Part shown: positions 34,901 through 46,634 of the stretch, one piece after another
Layout of the letters: every line of letters starts with the position of its first letter
Position numbering within the stretch: the first letter of the stretch is position 1
Origin: Persicaria tinctoria
Taxonomy: Eukaryota > Streptophyta > Magnoliopsida > Caryophyllales > Polygonaceae
Assembly (NCBI GenBank): GCA_037127255.1
Contig: JBANSL010000013.1
Coordinates: forward strand, 2,358,188 to 2,422,187
DNA: 64,000 nucleotides
Reading direction: 5' to 3'
Position numbers and translations under genes: made by a program
Notes under the pieces: model-generated
The model's input: the letters and a program-made list of their open reading frames with translations, nothing else
Told to the model about the DNA's origin: nothing
Databases searched by the model: none

Positions 34901-37799
34901 CTGAATGATTCCTATCAGAAACTGGGTTAGGGAGTTCATCTCTGCGAAGAAATACATTTTCTCTTATATCAAGAGTACCCTGATAGGAGTTAGATAGGAT
35001 CAAGGGGTTCTTTAACAATCTCCTTGTTTGAGCCTCATTGATGTCAGCTTCTATACATCTAATTTCTTCTGCCAATTTAGAAGCATCCTTCTGTTTTTCC
35101 TCTTTCAATGGCCGAAGAAAGTGCAACAATAATTCCGACTCTGTTTCATCTTCTTGAATAGATGGTGACAGGTCATCCTCACAGAGTTTCTGAAATCCAC
35201 TCACCACTTCAGATTGCAGGACCTCCCTGATAAGCGAAATGAAATTTTTTTAGAATATGAGCTTCGGCTATAAAACAGGACAATTCAAAGATTATCCTCG
35301 TATTTTTCTCTTTTTTACGTTGTGATCAATGTACTAATTTACCAGAAAAGATGTCAGATGATAATCTGTTGCTAGATATGCAAAACTTGATAAGCCATTG
35401 AATAAGCTTCCTTGCACGAAAATTAAAGGCATTTAGGCTTTTGTACTCTGCTCTTAAATTTATGCCCCTATCCAACACAGCAGCAGCAATATTTCATGTC
35501 GTATATCTTATAATCTTAATTACCGTGTTGTTGGACGGAGAGATGGTTCTGGATGAAGAAGCCATAGGCAGAATCCAGCTTCCTTGGGATTCTCTGACAA
35601 AAAACTTGGAGGAAGAATCCTGTGACGCAAATCTGACATTGCTGAGGAACGTGCTTGCTCAGAATCAAAACTGCTAAGCAACTGAATGCAGAAAAAGGGA
35701 CAATGAAATCGTCATTTTATGTACATGAAAGATTTAAGGATATGAAAGATGAAATAGAGAACAAAGTAACAGATAAAAACCATGCAAATGCAATTTTGCA
35801 GACCAGCAGAAATTGGAAAACATTACCAGAATGTTCTCTAAATCAATTTCTGATGAATGCCCATAATGGTAAGATGTAAAATGTTTAGTTATTCTTTACC
35901 AACTTAATGCTTTAGTACCTTGACACTTTTTTGAAAGAATTCAAACAATTTTTCTGTTACCTCACACACCTAGTGTGGCTAAAAGTTGTTGTCTTCTAGA
36001 AGAAGTATAAATAGAAACGAACAGATATTAAAAAAAAAAAAAGAATAGTCACACAGAAATCTGTTATAACAAATAAAGAACAAATCTAAGGATAAAGTTT
36101 CAATGAAATAATTGCAAAGAGTCATACATCAAATGCCATTAACTAGGATTTTTTGACATTCTGAAGATAAAAGAATTAACAGAACTCATCATCATACCTC
36201 GAATAAGAGAATTCCAAGAGAATAAATATTTGATGAAGTGGAGCAACCCTTCCCTGAGTACTCCTCAGGACTTCCATACCACTTCTCCTCAACACTGCAA
36301 GCCTCTGAAGATGGATATCCAACTGGTTTAAGTATATGTGAGCTGCTGGCATAGCTATCACCCTTGGATACATTTGAATGAGATCCCTCGTGTGAGTGGT
36401 AGGTAGAAAATCCTGAACCAACCTTCAAACCAACTTCATTCACTGTAGCAGGCATTAGTTGATATCTTGACTGAAACCACGGCATCCTCCTAAAGGGTTT
36501 TACATTTTCATCAAGCTTTGGCTGTTTTGCATAAACTGAAGAATAGGCTGCCTGTTCTCTTGGCCTCTTCAGCATTGGCACACTTGGTGTATCCTCAGGC
36601 ATAATGCTTTTAAGAGCATCTGTATGGTTAGCTAATCGCCCGGAGTATTTGACTTCATTCAAAGGTTTTAGCTTGAAACAAGACGGCCTTAAGTCTAGAA
36701 GATAATTTCCATTCGAGTGAAAAGAATCTACTAGATCCAAAATTTTCGTAAAAATAGTCAAGCTAACAACTTTATGAGCTTCACTATCCCTAGATTTCAG
36801 CCGTGCTCTCAGACTGTCTTCGCCACAACCAGATTCTGAACCACAAAATCCAGGGTCAGCTACACTGCAGCTAGGTGTTGGTGTTGGGTTCATTCTGATT
36901 GGCGTGTCAAGGGGATCCGTGGCTGGTCCAGCAGGATTCATTTCACTCTCACTCCTAAAGTTGACATGGGAAGCAGGCCGAGGCTCAGCAACATAACAGC
37001 TAGATGGTAATGTAGGTCTTGGTCCCAGATGAAGAGGTGCGTCAAAAGAATTCACAGGTGCTGTAGCAGTCATGGTCTCTTTCTGGCTCCCTAATTCAAT
37101 ACGGGAAACAGGTGATGGCTTACCTCTGTAAACAATTCCTTTACCCTTCAAAGTACTTTTTACAAAGTACTCAGAGAATCCTGCTTTTGATATCATCTTA
37201 GTCTTAAAACCCCCAAAAGGAAGGGTATTTTGTGAAAACACATCACCTTCTCGGCATGATAACTGTCCACCGACTGCACTCTGTTTATAATCAAATGGCT
37301 GTTGAGCCAACCCTTCAGCAACAGATCTGCATCCCTCCATCTCAGACTGACTAGACGATGCCTGCCCCTTACCCTTAGAAACATCATGTCCATTTGAACT
37401 TCTAACTTCCTGTCCGCCAGTTAGCTGATTCACATGAACCAACTTATTTTGCAATGCCTCTTCCGGTTCATTTTCATTTCTTGAAGCAAGTACAGCACTG
37501 TAATTTTCCAGCGTCAACTCCTGAACCCTGTCATCAGCTCCTTCCAGTACACTACCGTATAGGCAATCTGAATTATTCGCTAAATTTAGATTACCATCCA
37601 CGCTTTTACCATCCAGTAAATCCATAAATTCCTGAACTGAGCTCTTCGGGTAATTCCCTTCCCAAGGGATGCGAATCTCTGGAGCTTCCAGCCTACTGCG
37701 GCTCTCCATCTTCAGCAAAAACTCAGTTTCCTTTCCTTGGATTTGATCACCCTCTGGTGCACTGACTGCAGCCACATAGTCGCCATCCCCCTCATCCAT
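31999..37799 (-). CDS. SPA1: SPA1-like: suppressor of phyA-105 protein
   Basis: SPA proteins partner COP1 in the CUL4-DDB1 ubiquitin ligase that degrades light-response factors in the nucleus. Coding exons: 37799-36198, 35681-35524, 35226-34410, 33476-33330, 32906-32589, 32467-32408, 32190-31999. They join to 3,294 nt, about 1,097 residues, with every phase consistent. Order: variable N-terminus; NLS-like KRPREQ near residue 410; kinase-like region about 325-600 with [10 protein letters not shown] in place of an HRD loop and [10 protein letters not shown]; coiled coil about 610-660 ([16 protein letters not shown]); WD40 repeats about 785-1097 ([28 protein letters not shown]), ending [17 protein letters not shown]. 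Intron 4 starts GC, not GT. Arabidopsis SPA1 is of similar length. SPA1 versus SPA2 was not resolved by phylogeny. Confidence 0.93.
32907..33329 (-). other. GC-AG intron (intron 4 of SPA1-like gene)
   Basis: Exon 4 ends AATGAG and the intron begins GCAATC; the acceptor is AATTGCAG before AGAAATAGT. This is the only join that keeps [13 protein letters not shown] in frame, and no GT donor fits nearby. Confidence 0.8.
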
Positions 37800-38830
37800 A
37801 ATGGATGAACTTGCTTAATCAAGACCTTATTCCATGCAGTCACTATACAATTCTTCAGCTAAGTGTGTAGCAATACCTACAAAGTGAATTTAAGCCAAAA
37901 ATCAAGAACGCATAAACTCTCAACATCCAGCAAACAAGTGCTTCCAAAGATTGTCATTCCTAAATAACATGTCCAATCAAACTCAAGAGAGTACAACACA
38001 AGGATTACCATAAAGACGAAACATTATAGAATAGAAGACACGAAAAATAGAATTCCAGGAGGATTGCAGTGCAGATCTGTGCTTGTATGTTAAGGGGAAG
38101 GAATAAACCTGCCGCATTCCCAGGGTTTAAAAAGCACGGACTAGTCTGTCAGATTCGATGCAACTAGCAACTAGGAGAATTGTTTTCAAGCATGTCATTT
38201 CAATCCAATCAGGTAACTGCTTGAATTTGATAATCAAGCCAAGACAAATACAAAGAAATTCACAGCAATTCATCAATGAACCAAATCAAGCAACCAATAC
38301 CAACCGTACCAAATCTGAATTCAGTATTAATAATTTCCAATTTTCCACACGGCACATCAAACTAGCAGTAAAAGCAAAGGCATCATGCTGATCGCAGCGC
38401 CATGATTCTAGACCAGATGATATAGACTCCAAACCTTACAAATCAGAAAACCTAATCCTAATCTCCATCCACTAGCAACACCACCTAAAAACGCATCAGC
38501 TCCAGCATTAAACCCCGTCAAGTCCCATAGAGACGAAAATTTGAAACAGCAAACCCTAAAAAAACAGCGGAAAACCTACAAATCGAAATTCGTTGAACTA
38601 ATAACACCTTGAAACAAATAAGAAGAAAGCTGACCTGAATCCAAGCAACAGTGATCGATTCTTCACCGCCTAAAACTTTTCCTTCCTCTCCCAAAAAATC
38701 CTCAAAGGTCTGCAAAGTATCGTCTTCTCTCTCCCGATTAGAGCGAAAACAAGTTTCCAAAATTGGAAAGGGGAACAAAATGGTTTAGCGAGTGGTGGTT
38801 GTGGTACTTCGATCTCTCTCTCTCCTTTTT
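37800..38830 (-). promoter_or_regulatory. 5' UTR, 5' UTR intron and promoter-proximal DNA of SPA1-like gene
   Basis: The region just upstream of the ATG has an acceptor-like TTTGTAG (exon from about 37876). A donor-like ATTCAG/GTCAGC sits at 38635/38634. The first UTR exon would run from about 38820 (pyrimidine-rich GAGAGAGA tract on the transcribed strand) to 38635. A UTR intron is common in SPA genes. The transcription start is inferred. Confidence 0.5.
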
Positions 38831-38984
38831 CTCTTTTGGTATTTGATTCGACCTCTATCTAATGTGAAGCCCAGACGCTTTCCCCATAGCTAAGGCAAAC
38901 ATGTGTATATAATTAAGGGTAAATTACATATAACTACCCACAAATTAGATTATTTTTCATATAACCATCCATAGTATTGTAAAT

Positions 38985-39424
38985 AGACCTGTCAAACGGG
39001 TCATTCCGGTCGGGTTCGGGTCGGGTCACTCCGGGTCTCGGGTAAAACGGGTTCCGGGTTTTTCGGGTTGACTAGAACTCGGGTTTCGGGCGGGTTCGGG
39101 TCGATTTCGGGTTTGTCTATTTTTTCTTTTTTAAATTAAAAAAATCATAATTTGATAATTTTGCGATAAATTTTAATTAAATATAAAAAAAATTAATTAT
39201 ATTTAATTATAAATCAACCGGGTCAATCGGGTCACCGAGTCAATCGGGTAAATCGGATCAAAATTACCAGGTCAATCGGGTCGAAACCCAGATTACCCGG
39301 AAAATTTCCGGGTTTTCGGGTTCGGGTCGAAAAAAAAATCCGGGTCGAAATTTCCGGGTCTTGACCCAAAAAATTTCGATTGGTCGGGTCGAGTCACCGG
39401 GTCGGGTTGTGTTTTGACAGGTCT
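38985..39424. mobile_element. MITE with AGACCTGTCAAA termini
   Basis: The ends are AGACCTGTCAAACG and the inverted GACAGGTCT, flanked by AAT (38982-38984 and 39425-39427). Both sides are packed with CGGGTCGGGTT/GACCCGA-type subterminal repeats. Confidence 0.75.
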
Positions 39425-39501
39425 AATTGTAAAGCATAGGAAACCACCCGTAAATTAGATCCGTTTTCAGAAGAGCACTCATCTAGTCAACTATTAAATA
39501 C

Positions 39502-39784
39502 TCCCTTCGTTCCACAATATGGTCTTTTAGACATTTAGACAAATTTTAATAAAACACTTTATTTTTAAAAAACATTATCATTCCACATTTCCACTAGCTT
39601 TTTCATAAATTTTATTATTTTTAATACCCACTACACATTTTAAACAACCACAATATTTTAAAAAGTTAACAACACACAAATTAATACAAATCATTGCAAT
39701 CTTCTGTCTAAAAAACATTAAAGACCATCTATTTTGAAACAAAAATTAATATCTAAATGTCCATGTATTATGAAACGGAGGGAG
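39502..39784. mobile_element. Stowaway MITE
   Basis: The ends are CTCCCTTCGTTCC and inverse GAAACGGAGGGAG with TA flanks (39500-39501, 39785-39786). Confidence 0.88.
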
Positions 39785-40064
39785 TATTTGTTATCGTTTG
39801 TAAAGACAAAATGCTCTCATATCTTAGTTTTTTAAAGTAATAATTTGAGTTTATTTTAGAGTTTATTCGCATCTTGTTTAACATTTGAAAGAGTATTCTA
39901 CTAGGAGAAATTGCAAATCTATGCTCTTTAGATTGCAAATCTAATGCAAATATATTGATTAAGATATTTATATATGTTCCACAATGCTTAATTTTATCAC
40001 ATTTTTCAAGGTTGTATGTTAAATTGAATTGTACAATACATTAGAGTTTTCTTTTAAAAACATA

Positions 40065-40283
40065 CTACCTCCGTTTCAAAAATAGAGGTCTTTTTGCTTT
40101 TAAGCACGCTTTTAAGGAACGAAAAATTTATAAAATGTTGTTTTTTAATTAATTTTTTAATATAATTTGATACTTATTATTAATAAGTATCAAATTATAT
40201 AAAAAATAATATTTTATAGAGTTTTTCGCTTCATAAAAAGCATGCCGAAAAGAAAAAAAAAATCTATTTTGGAACGGATGGGA
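40065..40283. mobile_element. Stowaway-like MITE, degenerate right end
   Basis: The left end CTACCTCCGTTTC follows TA. The right end GGAACGGATGGGA is imperfect. A central palindrome (TTTGATACTTATTATTAATA and its inverse, about 40168-40200) is typical of this subfamily. Confidence 0.65.
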
Positions 40284-40775
40284 ATTTAAACTTAGAGTAT
40301 TTTTTGTCTTTTCAAATAAAGGTTTAATGGGTGGGTGGTCTTATAAAAATAGATCTAATTTAGGGGTGGTTTACTTTAATTTACCCTGAAATTAATGACG
40401 GCTTCGACACCAAGGTGGACGGTGTACAGAGAATACAACAAATTAATTTAACAGTAGTACCATATGCCATATGGTCCATATACCAAGGTGGGGCGTGCTG
40501 GGCACGTGCGTGTGCTTCTTAAGGTTTTTTTTTTTTTGATCCTGTGCTTCTTAAGTTGACGCTAAGATATTTATTTTTACTGGTAAATTGGTAATACTGT
40601 AATTTATTTGCACTGATAATTAATTTTAATTCATTTGTTCATCAAATATATCAATTCAATTTCAAGGGTTCCACAAAATATGATTGAAACTTAGTATAAT
40701 GCATTAATAAACTTATAACAAGCCTATTGAGATATTTATATACTTGCACGAAAAGTGTAATATCATATTGTGATG

Positions 40776-40960
40776 TGTTGGAACATTTGTCTCACATCGA
40801 AAAACACGAAAATCCGAGTTGATTTTATATATAAGTCAACGAGTCACTCCTCATATTGTCAATTGGTTTTTTGATGGAACCGCTGGTCTTGTGTGCTTGA
40901 TTTGGGGTGCATGATGCGCTTGGACGTAAACAGTTGATCCTCTTTATAAAAACAATGACA
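40776..40960 (+). repeat. TRIM/LTR-like repeat, copy 2
   Basis: It starts TGTTGGAACATTTGTCTCAC, followed by ATCGAAAAACACGA, a GTCAATTGGTTTTTTGATGG block and CTTGTGTGCTTGA. This is the layout of short TRIM LTRs. The right end is not defined. Copies are at 1475-1765 and 54570-54790. Confidence 0.5.
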
Positions 40961-41207
40961 CTCCTCTAAAAGAGCATCCCTTTTTTGAATGTATACGTCA
41001 TAATCCGACATTCGAGTAAAAAATTGTGAATTACCTATTTTGATATAATTAGATAAGAAGTTACGCATGTTTAAAAATTTTATATCTAGTAATTAATACA
41101 TTATTACATGTTGATAATACAACAAATTACATATTGGCTCAATATTTATCATAAACTGACGACATATTTTATCCTAAAGTAATACGAAGTATCATTTATT
41201 GTTCTTT

Positions 41208-42290
41208 TTTTTATTAAGAAAGAATTCGGGCGGGCGAGCGAGCTCTACCCGGCAGCATCCTTGCAGATGAGGTCAAGAAGACCAGAATTGTTATAAATAC
41301 GCGTTCCTTATATACACCGCAAATACTTCGTCGGATCCAACGGTGTAGCAACGTTGGATTAGACGTTGCTGCAACGTCCAATCCGACGTTGTTAATTGTG
41401 TGCTAATTTCACTTATCGGATGTTATAACAACATTCAATTTGACGTTTTACAACGTCAAATTGAACGTTGCTAATACGGGTCAGATCGAGCCTAATATAA
41501 GATATTTAAAAAAAAACAAAAAAAAAATGATTTGCAACGTCCTTTTGGACTTTTTTTTTTTTTTTTTTTTTGTGAGTGTGAGTGGGTGGATGTGAATTTT
41601 TTTTTAGCCTAGAAACGTCAGATCCGACGTTGTTAGCCCGGTTCGGCCCGATCTAATCCTTCACTTCACATATTACAATGTTAGATCCGACGTTGTAACA
41701 TAATTAATGTTGCAACGTCGAATTTGACATTGCATTAGCAGCGCTAAACCCGGATTTGCGGTGTATATAGGGAGACCCTATAAATATCGACACCCTTGAC
41801 TGAGTGGTAAAGGTGTGCAACCTTATCCGTCACTCTATTGCCCAAACGGAGAACATGAAAGAAGAATACTTCTTTCAAAGTCGATAGTAAAAGTTTTACG
41901 TCAGACAATACTAGTTCGATTTCCCAAGGGCATGTAATGTTTTTGTTGAAATAATTTATGACTATTGAAGAGTCTCCCTCGATATGGAGTTTCTCAATAT
42001 GGAGGTGGACGTACGGCCCGTTGGATACCTAGTTTTAGAGCAAGCGCTTCGGCCAGTAATGGACTTTGCGAATCCAGTTTATGATAATTTATGGATATAG
42101 GCTTACCCTCCCAGTCCCGGATAATGGCACCACCCGTGCTGTCATAGTTAGATAGCAAAGAGCCATCAAAATTTAATTTGAATGTTCCCCATGGAGGTTT
42201 GCGCCATTTAGTATATTTTACCTTTTTCCTTTCGATTTGTTGCACGTGTTTTCTAGTAAGATGAGTGGTACCCTTGTCAAGATCAACGTA
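41208..42290 (-). pseudogene. LINE RNase H tail, split by a hAT MITE
   Basis: Minus strand: KWRKPPWGTFKLNFDGSL, then GGAIIRDWEGKPI, then LLAEALALKLGIQ. This is an RVT_3-type RNase H-like domain, which continues in shifted frames at 41780-42000 and ends GLLDLICKDAAG plus poly(A) (T run 41208-41216). The MITE 41301-41778 interrupts the last 30 codons. It is a relic with several frame changes. Confidence 0.7.
41301..41778. mobile_element. hAT-type MITE nested in LINE tail
   Basis: The TIRs CTTATATACACCGCAAAT and inverse are about 25 bp including ends, with a perfect 8-bp duplication TATAAATA at 41292-41299 (one extra base follows) and 41779-41786. The interior repeats CAACGT/ACGTTG motifs around TCCGACGTT. 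Confidence 0.75.
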
Positions 42291-42587
42291 TGACTGATAA
42301 GTTTTTTCTCAATTGTATATTTGATTTTTAATGAACTGTAGTGAAGTGGGCAAGTGGCCCGTTGTGGGACAAGAATTTGTCTAAAAATAAGTTGAGAAAA
42401 GCCCGAAGGCAGTTCCCGTCCCTGTCAGGGGAGATGCCAACCATCTCTCCTTTCTACGAACACTGTCTAAAAATAAGTTGATTCCGAGTATACCACGTAC
42501 TCCGCCCGGTGAAAGCGAGTTTCATTTTAGCTTCAGAATTGAGGTTTTGCCCTAAGATGAAGATAATAATTTATTGTTCTATTATAT

Positions 42588-42661
42588 AAAGTGGTATAAG
42601 GAACTCTCTATATACTTATTATACTTATTGTTCTATTATATAGAGTTCCTTATACCACTTT
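42588..42661. repeat. Near-perfect 25-bp inverted repeat
   Basis: AAAGTGGTATAAGGAACTCT (42588-42607) is inverted exactly at 42642-42661. The stem extends a few bases with one CT indel. TTATTGTTCTATTATA is also directly repeated at 42571 and 42626. Confidence 0.85.
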
Positions 42662-42795
42662 AATCCAAAATGTCACTAAACATATATAATTGTGTCCCTT
42701 TTGAAAAATTTCAGACTCTGCACTGGTTCTAGTGTATACTTCATAGTTCATATACTCAAATACTCCTCCAATAATTTCGATCGGTCTTCTATAAG

Positions 42796-43188
42796 TAGGG
42801 GTGTTATTCGAGCCGAATGAGGTGAGCTTGGCATGTTCAAGTTTGATTTGTTTGTTAAACGAACTCGAGGCGAGTCGAGCCCAATTTTTAAACGAGTTTA
42901 TTTTTCTGATCAAGTTTGGTTTGTTTAGGAAATGAACGAGTTCGAGCCGAGCTTTTGTCGAACTTTAAACAGTTCTACTTCATCATAACATGTTAATTTA
43001 AAGTAAATTTTAGAAATTTCATAAAATTCAAACTATTCGAGCTTAAATCGAACGAGCCGAGCTTTCAAACGAGTTTAAAATATTGTTCAGACTTGACTTG
43101 TTTAGTAAGTGAACGAGCTCGAGTCGAATTTCTTTCTATAGTCGATCCCGAGCCAAATTTGCGCTATTCAATTCATATTATAGCCCTA
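42796..43188. mobile_element. hAT-type MITE
   Basis: It begins TAGGGGTGTTATTCGAGCC and ends ATTATAGCCCTA. An exact 8-bp target duplication TCTATAAG lies at 42788-42795 and 43189-43196. Inside, GAGCCGAGC/ACTCGAGGC motifs repeat in both orientations. Confidence 0.85.
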
Positions 43189-43507
43189 TCTATAAGTGCC
43201 ACAAGATTAACATAATGACTATATATAAATCATGCACAAATGATAGAAACACAATACATCCAATAAAATTCGTAAAACCACATATTCGTATTCACAGATC
43301 TTGAGTGAAATAAAAAACATTATCCACGTACACTGCACAAATATTGTTTATTGCTATTGACCTTATCATTTCACCAAGGCCCATAGGAATTCCTCGAGTC
43401 GAGGGTAACGAGAACAATCATCTTGGTGCCATGAAATAGATAAATCAAGCCTGTACCATGGTTTTGCGTTTTCTATGTTTAAATAAAACTTTCACAAAAT
43501 AGCTATT

Positions 43508-43747
43508 ATTCCGTCCGTCTCATTTTATGACACATTTTTAAGGAGTTAAAAACTATATAAAATATATAAAAAAAATTATTAATTTTTTAAAATAATATTA
43601 TGCTTTCTCTCTGTCTCAAAATATAAGTCCCTAAGTATAATATTATTTTTAAAAAATTAATAAAAAAAGTTAATATTTTATATAATTTTTAACTCCTTAA
43701 AAATTTGTCTAAAAGTCAAATGACTTATATTTTGATACGGAAAGAGT
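43508..43747. mobile_element. Two overlapping Stowaway-like ends
   Basis: A left end TTCCGTCCGTCTC near 43508 is followed within 100 bp by a second left end (CTTTCTCTCTGTCTC, about 43604) whose partner GATACGGAAAGAG ends at 43747. One element has probably inserted in, or replaced part of, another. Confidence 0.6.
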
Positions 43748-44149
43748 ATATTTTTTCAATTTTAATTTTCATATTATATATTTGATGGCAGATCTATAAT
43801 TTTTTTGGATAAGGCTAAGTGTCCATTTTTAACAAGACATTTTGCAAAATGTCAACTTTCATATTCTCTTTTACAAAATGTCTTAATATGAAACTTTTGT
43901 CCCTCCTTCCCATTACCTTCCTTCCTTCCCATTTTTATTTTGATCATTGACCGGTCAAAGTCAATGAATTTGGTGACACAATTTTGATGACAAATAAAAA
44001 TAAAAATGGTGACAGTATTTTTTTTATTAGTTTTTTTTATACGAGATTAGTGTCACCACCTTTATAAGTGGTGACACCGGTTAATGACTTTGGTGACACA
44101 TGTATGATGATAAACAAATTTTTGGGTGACAATTTTTTTTTACGAGATT

Positions 44150-44950
44150 AGTGTCACCGCTCTATCACTGTCGCCACCACCCCTATCACTGTCAGCACCA
44201 TCCATATCGTTGTCACCCCCACCCATATAAGTGTCACCACCATTATTGCGGTCACCACCTCTATCACTGTCACCGCCCTATCGTTGTCACCACTCTTATC
44301 GATGTTACCACTACTCCTATTGCTGTCACCACCACCTCTATCATTGTCACCACCACCCATATTGTTGTCACCACCCTTATTGTTGTCACCACCTCTATCG
44401 CTGTCACCGCCCTATCGTTGTCACCACTCCTATCGTTGTCACCACCACTCCTATCGCTGTCACCACCACCCCTATCACTTTCACCACCATCCTTATCACT
44501 GTCACCACCACCCTTATTGCTCACCACTCCAATCGATGTCACCACCAATCCTATCGCTGTCACCACCACCTCTATCACTGTCACCACCACCCATATTGTT
44601 GTCACCACCCGTATCGCTGTCACCACCACTCCTATTGTCATCACCACCACCTCTATCGTTGTCACCATCACCCCTATCACTGTCACCAACACCCATATTG
44701 TTGTCACCACCCTTATTGTTGTCACCGTCTCTATCGGTGTCACCACCTCTATCGGTGTCACCGCCCTATCGTTGTCACCACTCCTATGTCACCACCGCCC
44801 CTATCACTGTCACCACCACCCCTATCGTTGTCACCACCCTTATTGCTGTCACCGTCCTATCGTTGTCACCACTCTTATCGCTGTCACCACCACTTCTATC
44901 GTTGTCACTACCACCCCTATTATTGTCAACACTGTCACCACCCTTATCAC
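44150..44950. repeat. GTCACCACC-rich tandem array
   Basis: About 800 bp of 18-24-bp units follow the pattern GTCACCACC(ACC)CCTATCRYT. Because most units are multiples of three, all three plus frames and two minus frames stay open. These frames should not be taken as genes. Confidence 0.92.
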
Positions 44951-45064
44951 TGTGGTGACACCTTTGTTTTAAGAGTTTTTTTACGAGATCACTATGGTGA
45001 CATCGTCAGTGGTGAAACATGCGGGAACAACATTATTTTGGTGACAATAAGTATAACCACATAA

Positions 45065-46123
45065 AATAAACCAATTAAAGAGCATGATGATGGATGCCTA
45101 ATTAAGTGAATACATGCTTTATAAAATATGCCCGCCTACATAGGAATAGGCCTTACACTAAAAAACTGAACCCAACTGCCCACTAAATGGGCCGATATCC
45201 TAACCCAAAAACTATGCCCAACCCATATCAAAATTAAATGCCCATCTGAATTTCTATGATAGCTAACCTAGAGCCATTAAACACCGGGAAGAGACCACTC
45301 CTTCACCAACTTCTAATGACAGCAATCACCGACAGCAAACATCAGGGAGCGACAGCAAGCCTCAAGCAAGCAAACATGCCCTCCAATAGCAACAGCCCAG
45401 GGAACGACAACAGCTAATGCAAAAACAGACCAAAACCATTGCATCAACAACGATTATCAACAGCTCCTACAAAACGCCACCAACAAAAACGAACAACATC
45501 ATATCCAAATAACAAAACGAGCAGCAGCAATAGTGCCTTTATGACAGCAGCACCAAAGAGTATATGAATGAGCATAAACAGAAAGAGTAGCCTCAACTAT
45601 TAGCTGCAGAAAAAAGAAAAAGTATGTAATTGTGACACTATTAGCTGAGATTGTGTAAGCAATAAAAGAGGAGCCTCAACTAAACCTCAACGAGAAAGGC
45701 TCATTATACCAGCTGTCAGCAGGAATGAGCATATGAAGCACAATTATATATTTGGTGTACAATCAGGCATGCAGATTGAGAGTTGCACGTAAATCACATT
45801 CACAGTCGACCTCAAAGGATCAGGAACTAGGACAGGAAACTATGAGGTTTCAAAGGACAATTTCAAGGCAGAGCTACTACCAAGTTATACCAGTAAGACC
45901 AAAGAAAGTGTAAAATTCACAAAAACAGCACACTGTCACTATCAACTGAAACTTTGTTACTGATTCTATCAAATTAAGGAAGAAAGCGATCAAAGTGTTC
46001 GAATAGAACAGGTATTGATAAAGAAATCGATCAATATCCTTTTCCTAATTGTAATTCGAGACACTATCGAAGTTGAATCGAAATTGAAACAACAACAAAT
46101 TTAAGGATAAAAAACCTAATAAA
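45065..46123. other. Non-coding interior of TIR element
   Basis: It is CA-rich on the plus strand (repeated ACAGCA and CAACAGC). No open frame or RNA family is recognised. Its lower AT content suggests it may come from a host UTR or intron. Confidence 0.4.
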
Positions 46124-46125
46124 TA

Positions 46126-46634
46126 CTAGGATATGAGCGAGATCGAAGCCGAATCGAACGGAATTCGTCGTCCATGCCTCCTAGCCTTGACTCCGAGCAC
46201 ACTGAGCTTCTGCATCGCCGCCGCTAACGCATCGAAGAACACCTTCTGGCCATTTTCGACATTATCAACTGGACCTTGAGAAATTCGGCTTGAAATTCCA
46301 ATCCACAACATAAACCAGCCAGAAAGATCAGCCGCTTCTCAAACCGACCAACATCTCGACGGAATTGAGAGGCATCTTTCGAAATCAGAATCGCCGAGGA
46401 GTAGGGAGGCTTCGAGACGGGCGGTGACAGTTTCGAAATCAGAACTACCATGGTTGCTCGGTTGTAGGGAGGCCGCGACGGAGAAATGAGCGGTTGTAGG
46501 GAGGCTTCGAGATTGAAGGAGAACCATGGAGCAGGAGGGATCGTCTCGAGATTTTCAGCGAGAGTACTACTCGAGACTGAGGCTTCGAGACTGAAGGAGA
46601 TCCATGGAGGAGGCGCGAGGAGCGGAGGAGACAT
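46126..46634 (-). pseudogene. Gene-like segment inside TIR element, unidentified
   Basis: A minus-strand frame of about 136 residues starts MSPPLLAPPPWISFSLEAS and contains three imperfect repeats of a WxSF(N/S)LEAS unit (ISFSLEAS, FSFNLEAS, LISKLSPPVS). It is CpG-rich and AUG-led, and it reads outward from the right TIR. I know no matching family. It could be a captured 5' exon (Pack-MULE type) or a chance frame in a repeat. Confidence 0.3.

Larger units (their letters stand above)
38917..40386. mobile_element. Mutator-like MITE with three nested insertions
   Basis: The ends GGGTAAATTACATATAAC and inverted GGGTAAATTAAAGTAAACC match the element at 1050-1435. The 9-bp flanks TATAATTAA (38908-38916) and TGAAATTAA (40387-40395) agree at 7 of 9. 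It has been split by 38985-39424, 39502-39784 and about 40065-40283; removing them leaves about 0.52 kb. Confidence 0.65.

Noticed and set aside
35441..35879. Two plus-strand frames
   Set aside because: They are antisense to SPA1 exon 2 and its flanking introns. The minus strand carries the conserved [20 protein letters not shown].
35890..35945. Minus-strand stretch reading LFEFFQKS inside SPA1 intron 1
   Set aside because: It looked like the continuation of GILLFE, but the correct join is to [15 protein letters not shown] at 35681, which restores the family sequence.
44151..45064. Several overlapping 160-277-codon frames on both strands
   Set aside because: They are by-products of the GTCACC tandem array, whose units are mostly multiples of three. 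The peptides are pure repeats.
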